The position numbers and the translations under genes were made by a program. Shown piece after piece: positions 58,259-64,000 of a stretch of DNA of 64,000 nt. Source of the DNA: Leucocoprinus leucothites (lineage: Eukaryota; Basidiomycota; Agaricomycetes; Agaricales; Agaricaceae); NCBI GenBank assembly GCA_013368445.1, contig JAACJO010000010.1, forward strand, positions 930,001-994,000, read 5' to 3'. Under the pieces are notes generated by a model. That model saw nothing but the letters and a program-made list of their open reading frames with translations. It did no database searches and was not told the DNA's origin. The first letter of the stretch is position 1. Every line of letters starts with the position of its first letter.

Positions 58259-61135
58259 ATGAGCCTATATGCCACTTCTTTGCCTCATGGACTCCTTGAG
58301 CTGACCCTCAGCCGGGCGTATAGCCCATCCTTGAATGCTTTGCGAGCAACACCAACGTCAGGATGCCTGTTAAGGAGGGCAAGGATGATGCATCAAGCAG
58401 CACTTGCAGTTCAACCCGTTGAATCTCCCATGCAAATGGAAAGCTTCAATCCAACGACTATTTCACGGTGCGTTTCATCATATTTTCCATCTCTAGCCAG
58501 AGCTTATCCCGGATTGAAACAGTGGTCGGAGACGAAGAGGTCTTGGAGGTTTAGCTGTTCGCGCGGGTTTAGATAGTACTAACACTGCGCTTGAGCTGGA
58601 AAAACGGGTTAAAGCGTTGGAAGTTGCCGTAGCGGAAGAGGTATGTTTGTCTTTCATCTGAGTTCGAGCTGTTATAATGTTATATTCAGGAAAAATCAGT
58701 CGCCCCTCCATTCTACTCAGAAGAGGAACTCATGCTATTATATGAAGACCTCCTTGCCATCCCATCAAAACCTCCGCCACCTCCAGTCGATCTTGCAGCT
58801 CTAGAGCAACACCTTGCTCAACAGGATACAGAAACTATATTGGAAGCTGAGAGGCGACTGTTACAGACTTATCCAGAAGTTTCTAGTCGGCCTCTCGAGG
58901 GAGATCAGCAGCATTTACCAAAGGAGATGCAGACATATCATAACGTGCTGGTACATGCCCAGCGTGTTGTATCCCAGCTGGAAGAGATGAGAGGCTTGGC
59001 GACGAGAGGTTCAGACCTCGAAGGACATCCTGTTGCAGGGCCCAGCAGGATTTCGGTTCCTATCAGTGTTCTCTCAGTCAAGGAATGCGAGTCGCTCGTT
59101 CGTGTTTGCGTATGTGGATTTTATGAAAACACCAAGTTGTTCAACCGTTTGCTGATGTTCACTCACAGACAAAGGCGCAAGACGGCCCAAGGGCTCTTCT
59201 CACTCTTGAAATTATGAAGGTATGTTGGTTTTTATTCCAAAATTTACATGTATTTACGACACCACCAGCGGTCTGGGATGCCGATACCCGAAAACGCCAT
59301 CACAGATACCCTAGAATTACTTGCGGCGACTGGCAACACCCAGGCCAGTGAATCCTTAATCGCAAATTTCATCACGACCCCCACTGAACGCCAACGCCAC
59401 CTCCATGTCAAGGCACACCTTAAAGCTACACCTCCTGACACGTTGCCTACCTCAGCTCTGAGCGTCCTCCATGCTTATGAGGAAAGGGCTCTCTTCGCAC
59501 CAATGCAGACTTATACTAGATGCATTTCCACCCTTCTCGGCTCTTCGTCCGCCGTCTCCCGCGCTCAAGGCTGGGATCTCTTTACGCACATGCGTTACGT
59601 TGCTCATCCCAATCCGGACGTCTGGCTTTATACCTACATGATTAGAGCTTGTGCCTATCCTCTCACAAGTTCACGTTCTTCCGAGCCTGAAAAGGCGCTT
59701 GATATCTGGACAGAGATGACTGTGGACAGAAAGTTGGAGCCAACAGTCCAGGCATGGAATGCAGTTATTCTGGCGTGTGCTAGATCTGGAGAGAAAACGT
59801 TTGTAAATGAGGCGTATAGGCTTGCGAAGCAGATGATGGATGCGTTCAGGGATGCTAGAGGAGTTTCGGCTTTTGGGCCAGACAAAAAGACCTTTATTGC
59901 TCTCCTTGAGGGTGCCAAGAGGGTTGGTGACCTGGGGCGTGCAAGGTGGATCTTGGCTGAGATTGTCAGAGGCTCAGGAGCTGGGATGGAGGTGGAAGGT
60001 GTTGGAGAAGTGCATGTAGATGAGGAAGTCATGATGCACTTATTCCAAGCTTACGCGATATATCAACCACCGTTCAAGAGAGAAGCTACGGTTGTTGTAC
60101 AGGGAGAAAACGACTCGACTCAATCGGCCGCTGATGCCTCGACGTCTAATGATGTACCCCCTGAGACGACTTCGCCAGAGTCCAACGGGTCAACCTCGCT
60201 CACGCTTGACTCTATGCCATCCTTCTCACATATTCCACCACAAAGTCACGAAGAGGTACTTGGCGAAGCGACGTTCCTCTTTCAGCGTATTCTTCACGAT
60301 ACCGGTGTCATGCTTATATCACCAGAACATGATCAACAAGGACCTCACTTCTCCCCCAACCTCGTCGATAAGTTCTCCAAGGTGGAACTATCAACGCGTC
60401 TACTTGCGTCATACATGTCTATATTCTTCCGACATGCTTCACTGGATCTTGCGCAGAGGATGTTTTGGAGGATTTTCGACCAGTTGAGTGTTCCAAGAAC
60501 TGCTAGGGTATACGTAGAGACTTTGGAGGGATGTGCGTATGGGAGGAAAGGAAGCGAGAAGAGTATGGCTCTGAGATTCGCTGAGGATGTGTGGGTGAAG
60601 TGGAAGGAGATAGAGGATAGCGGTCGGGATTGTGAGAGGGCATTGAGTCCGAGGATGATTGAGAGGGCTTACTGTGCTAAATTGCGGCTACTCGCGGTGT
60701 AAGTCTTCAACTTCCTACGAGGAAAATTTATTCATAGCAGCTGACTTGTGTTTTTTTATCACCAGTAACGACGAAGTTGCCAAAGCACTTTCCCTCGTCC
60801 ATGCGTTTGTTCAACGCTATCCTCCGTCTTCCATCCGCATACCACCAGAAAAATCGCATCTTCGATCAACGCGTACTTCCCTCGTTGGAGGTGCTCGACC
60901 TCTTGTGCGGATGACTTCAGCTGCTGAAGTACCAGATGACAGTGTACCGCCCCTGTTGACGTTTAGGGACCTCCAAGTATTGCATCACCGACTGGTTGGG
61001 TTTGATGCGGAGAAAGAGCTAAATTATCTGAAGTGGGTTTCGAAGTCGTATGAGTGGATGTTGAGAGTTAGGAGGGATGAGGCATTCAAAGCGAAGCCTG
61101 TGAAACCTTCTGCTAAGCCCGAGGAGATTGACTGA
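58259..61135 (+). CDS. PPR-type mitochondrial protein
   Basis: Six exons (58259-58467, 58523-58640, 58690-59109, 59169-59219, 59269-60698, 60766-61135) give 865 residues. The N-terminus (first 45 residues, with ALRATPTSGCLLRRARM) is poor in acids and rich in Arg and Ser, as in mitochondrial presequences. A coiled coil follows (LELEKRVKALEVAVAEEE). From about 270 on, helix-pair repeats of the PPR kind run through the middle, for example VQAWNAVILACARSGEKTFV and KKTFIALLEGAKRVGDLGRA. An acidic, Ser-rich insert sits around 540-580. PPR proteins process or translate mitochondrial RNA. The ATG at 58259 is the first that keeps the frame; it is not certain. Confidence 0.82.
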
Positions 61136-61443
61136 GAGGCTCTCGCGTGTGAGGGTTTGGACTAGGGATTGGAGCGAGATTGGAGCATCGAGGGGACTGG
61201 GCTTAGACGATATAATTATTTATATTTTAATGCGTTTAATTGTGCTCAAGTAATCATATCCAATAGTCTTTATATCTACACCCCCTCCCCAACTCCAGGA
61301 TCTGTTCACTCTATTGCAAGAAATCTCTTGGACGCACTGAGTTGTCGAATCTCGGCAAAGCTTTATACATACATATATGCGCCTCGTGGGAATGGGAGAA
61401 TAAATACATGTTATCATTCTAGGTCCTTACGTTCCTAACCACC
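61136..61443. other. Short intergenic spacer before LCL3
   Basis: 308 bp between a stop codon and the next start, both genes on the plus strand. AT-rich centre at 61210-61270. No gene. Confidence 0.5.
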
Positions 61444-62688
61444 ATGTTCTCTTCGCTATGGCCGAAACAGCCACCCGCTGACCGACCACAAGATCTGCCC
61501 CAAACCAAATCTTCTGATCATATACCAGAAGAACTCATGAAGGACGCTAAAGAAGAGCTAGAACGAGTCAAACAGCGATTCGACTCCTTACCAGTGCCTG
61601 TTGTCGCTCTGGTCGCCTTTGGATTAGGACTTGCTTGTTCAACAAGTGGAGCCCTACTGTATGCGCGCTATGGAAGACGGATAAAGAATACAGATTGGAT
61701 AACGCCTGGTTATTTTGAAAAGAACCGATGGATTCGAGGTGTCGTTACGAGGTGAGTTTGTTATGTCTTTGCCTATTCCCTTTGAACTCAACCCTCGAGA
61801 ATCATAATAGTGTAGGTGACGCTGACAACTTTCGCTTTTTCCATACCCCGTCGTTTGGTGGTTGGCGATGGCCGTTCAAGTTTAGACAAATCCCAACGTC
61901 AAACAAAGGTCATTGGTGGCTCCCTTTATGCTGCCTATGTATCTCGGTCACCTAGACTCCGTACAGAACTCGTAAATCAGACCTTGCACGTCCGTATAGC
62001 AGGAGTCGACGCACCTGAGGTGAGTTTTTGTTCCTCGTATCCCGCGTTAACTCTCGTTAACTCGCTGACAGCACGCACATTTTGGCAAACCTGAGCAACC
62101 ATATGCTAAGGAGAGCCTTGCATGGCTACGCCAAAAGATCCTCGGGAAAGTTGTATATTGTCAACTCATACGCCGGGACCAATACCATCGTGTGGTAAGT
62201 CTGGCTGGACTCGTTATCCGAATCTATGCTAATGAACAATCTGTGCCAGGTATCAAATGTACACCTAGCCCCTCGACTATTTCCTGGAGCATTCTTTTTC
62301 GGAAAAAACCTTGCTGTCGAGATGTTACGCGCTGGATGCGCGACAACGTACGAGCAGGTATGTTCCCCACCTATGAAAGCGTTACAGTCGTGTTCAAGGA
62401 GGCTCGAAAGGCAGGTGCTGAGTATGGTAAGCAAGGAAAGGAGGAATACCTTCGGGTAGAAAAAGAGGCTAGGTTCGCGCCATTCATTTTCACAAACTCT
62501 GTTGCTGAATATTTGTTAGAGCTGCACGTAGAGGGATGTGGGCGAAAGGCATGACGACAGAAACCCCAGCGGAATACAAACGTCGACATAGCTCTGCCCT
62601 CGCTGAGCCTATCATCACCGAGAAGATTCAGCGCAAGGCTCGGGCTCAGAAGCCAAATGCTGGGTGGTTTTCGCGGCTATTCAGATGA
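61444..62688 (+). CDS. LCL3: LCL3-type endonuclease, SNase-like, mitochondrial membrane
   Basis: Seven exons (61444-61751, 61811-61908, 61967-62019, 62072-62194, 62250-62357, 62411-62472, 62520-62688) give 306 residues. A membrane segment [20 protein letters not shown] (about 50-70) precedes a staphylococcal-nuclease-like domain: [24 protein letters not shown] (calcium and catalytic region), [34 protein letters not shown] (catalytic Arg/Asp/Tyr), then [40 protein letters not shown]. The family is named after yeast LCL3 and cuts nucleic acid. The tail is basic. All splice phases fit. The donor at 61909 needs the acceptor at 61966; an acceptor 15 bases earlier would create a stop. Confidence 0.92.
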
Positions 62689-63692
62689 GAAAACGAGCAA
62701 AAGGGATGTGATTTTGACCACTTGGTATGATATGCCTTCACTCCGCCAGCTTTTGGTTTACTGACACTACGGGTACTTGATATGGATTTCAGGCTCTATC
62801 ATACCAGTGCACATTATTAACAGGCTGCATATACAACTCGATTATCCCCCTTTGCTACCGTGCTGTTTAAGGGTTCCAAGTCTTTGTAAGTAGTCTACTT
62901 ACCACAGACCACATTAGGGGTAATAGAAGCGGCCTCAGCTTCGGAGCTCCTGGTAGTAGGATCTTGAGTCTGGCCAGAGCCCCGAGCCGCAACTCCTATG
63001 GCCATGGGAACCCTTACTTTCGTGTTTGCGGAAGCGAAAGATCAGATACATCCGTATCTTCTTTCAAGTAGGGGGCCCGGATTATCAGTAATTCGTGAGG
63101 ATAATCAGATCGCAAAGGGTCCGAGAACTTATGGTTGTACTGACAGCAGAGAACGTGCGGAGGGATATTAGACAGTGATGTTAATGGATATTGGCCCAGT
63201 GGTCATGACCTGAAAATGTCTGGTGAAGATACATTGGGAAGGGGAAGAGGAGGATTATGATGAGAAAAACAAAACAAAAAAAACATGACGGAGAGAACAG
63301 CAGGCGTCCGTCTGGACAACGAGGTGTTGTCCAAAAGTCATCTGAAACTCGAATAAAAGCGCGCGTCTATTTCCCGTCAAATCGTGTGAGAGATCCTTAA
63401 TTATTAGGTTGCTCAGCGACGGCGGTGCTAGTCATGATCAACAAAACCCAAAAGTTAGCTCATTTTACCTATCGCTTACCACACGTACTTATTCCGAAGT
63501 ATGACGCTCCTTGAAAACGCGCATGATTTCGTTCTGACTAATCCGACTTTTGTTGACCAGTCGAGGGTCAGTAACGTTGTCCACCATAACTATACTGTGC
63601 GACAAGATATTCAAATCGATCATGTGCCCAGAAGCCGGGGTGGGTTTCCTCGTCTTTTATACTCCACCATGTTTGCCTAACTCCGACGCTAG
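62689..63692. other. Intergenic before the NACHT gene
   Basis: No frame with features. The right part presumably contains the promoter and first short exon of the NACHT gene, which I could not place. Confidence 0.4.
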
Positions 63693-64000
63693 GACTGAAT
63701 CTTCTATCAGAGGCCTCATCTCATGAAGCACTTCACGACTCTGCTGCCAGGTATCCACCTCCTAGATGCCACCCAGGAACGCGTCAAGGTCTACTCCTGC
63801 AGTTGAACCAGTGGGTCCTCGGTACGAGCTCGGAAGACAATGGCTCTGAGTCTGTATGGATCAGCGGTCCAGCCGGTGCTGGCAAGACTGCGCTCGCCCA
63901 GACTCTTGCAGAAATGGCACATGAACAAGGCTTTCTTGGTGCAAGTTTCTTCTTTTCACGACCAAATGCGAGAGACGACCCAAAATTTCTCTTTACGACT
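63693..64000 (+). CDS. NACHT-domain STAND NTPase, partial at window edge
   Basis: From an acceptor at 63691-63692 the frame stays open to the right edge. It reads LHDSAARYPPPRCHPGTRQG, the usual lead-in to fungal NACHT proteins, then VWISGPAGAGKTALAQTLAE, the Walker A loop of NACHT NTPases, and ends in SFFFSRPNARDDPKFLFTT. STAND NTPases of this kind in Basidiomycota are likely self/non-self sensors that oligomerise on activation. The Walker B, sensors and C-terminal repeats lie outside the window, so repeat class and partners are unknown. The upstream exon with the start codon is not identified. Confidence 0.8.

Overview
The window is nuclear DNA of a mushroom-forming basidiomycete (Agaricomycetes). 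Evidence: compact genes cut by many 45-80 nt introns with CTNAC-type branch sites, and families typical of that class (DUF6699, DUF6535, LRR-type F-box proteins, a STAND/NACHT protein, MLKL-type kinases, small secreted Cys-rich proteins), next to ordinary eukaryotic housekeeping genes. Exon models were spliced by hand; most give an unbroken frame with matching intron phases.

Layout. 1-5.1 kb: a partial DUF6699 gene, then 2.3 kb without a recognisable gene, then a damaged F-box gene. 5.2-7.9 kb: proteasome-associated deubiquitinase Ubp6/USP14 and a tRNA-Asp with a short intron. 8.3-17.6 kb: an accessory block with a large protein that joins an MLKL-like four-helix domain to a kinase and an uncharacterised C-terminal module, a DUF6535 membrane protein and an F-box/LRR protein. 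18-34 kb: a conserved block with a Ras-type GEF (Lte1-like layout), histone chaperone Asf1, replication factor Mcm10, an unresolved 27.6-29.2 kb stretch, eIF2-gamma and a RING-CH membrane E3. 34-41.5 kb: gene-poor DNA holding two paralogous 12-cysteine secreted proteins. 41.5-53.3 kb: aldo-keto reductase, an SR splicing factor diverging from a PPR protein, a second DUF6535 protein with a long Ser/Pro-rich front, and complex I subunit NDUFA6 diverging from a PDAP1/PP28 protein. 53.3-58.2 kb: gene-poor DNA with a MITE-like element and a GPI-type secreted protein. 58.3-62.7 kb: a second PPR protein and an LCL3-type nuclease. The right edge cuts into a NACHT gene.

Functional reading. Translation, replication, chromatin, splicing and mitochondrial genes form the stable backbone. 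Between them sit fast-evolving genes likely tied to self/non-self or stress signalling (MLKL-like kinase, NACHT, DUF6535, F-box) and to secretion. The most interesting locus is the MLKL-like kinase (8281-12478), which has the domain order of a regulated cell-death effector but keeps an apparently active kinase; one exon junction does not splice in frame. The 12-Cys secreted pair and two GC-AG introns are also notable.
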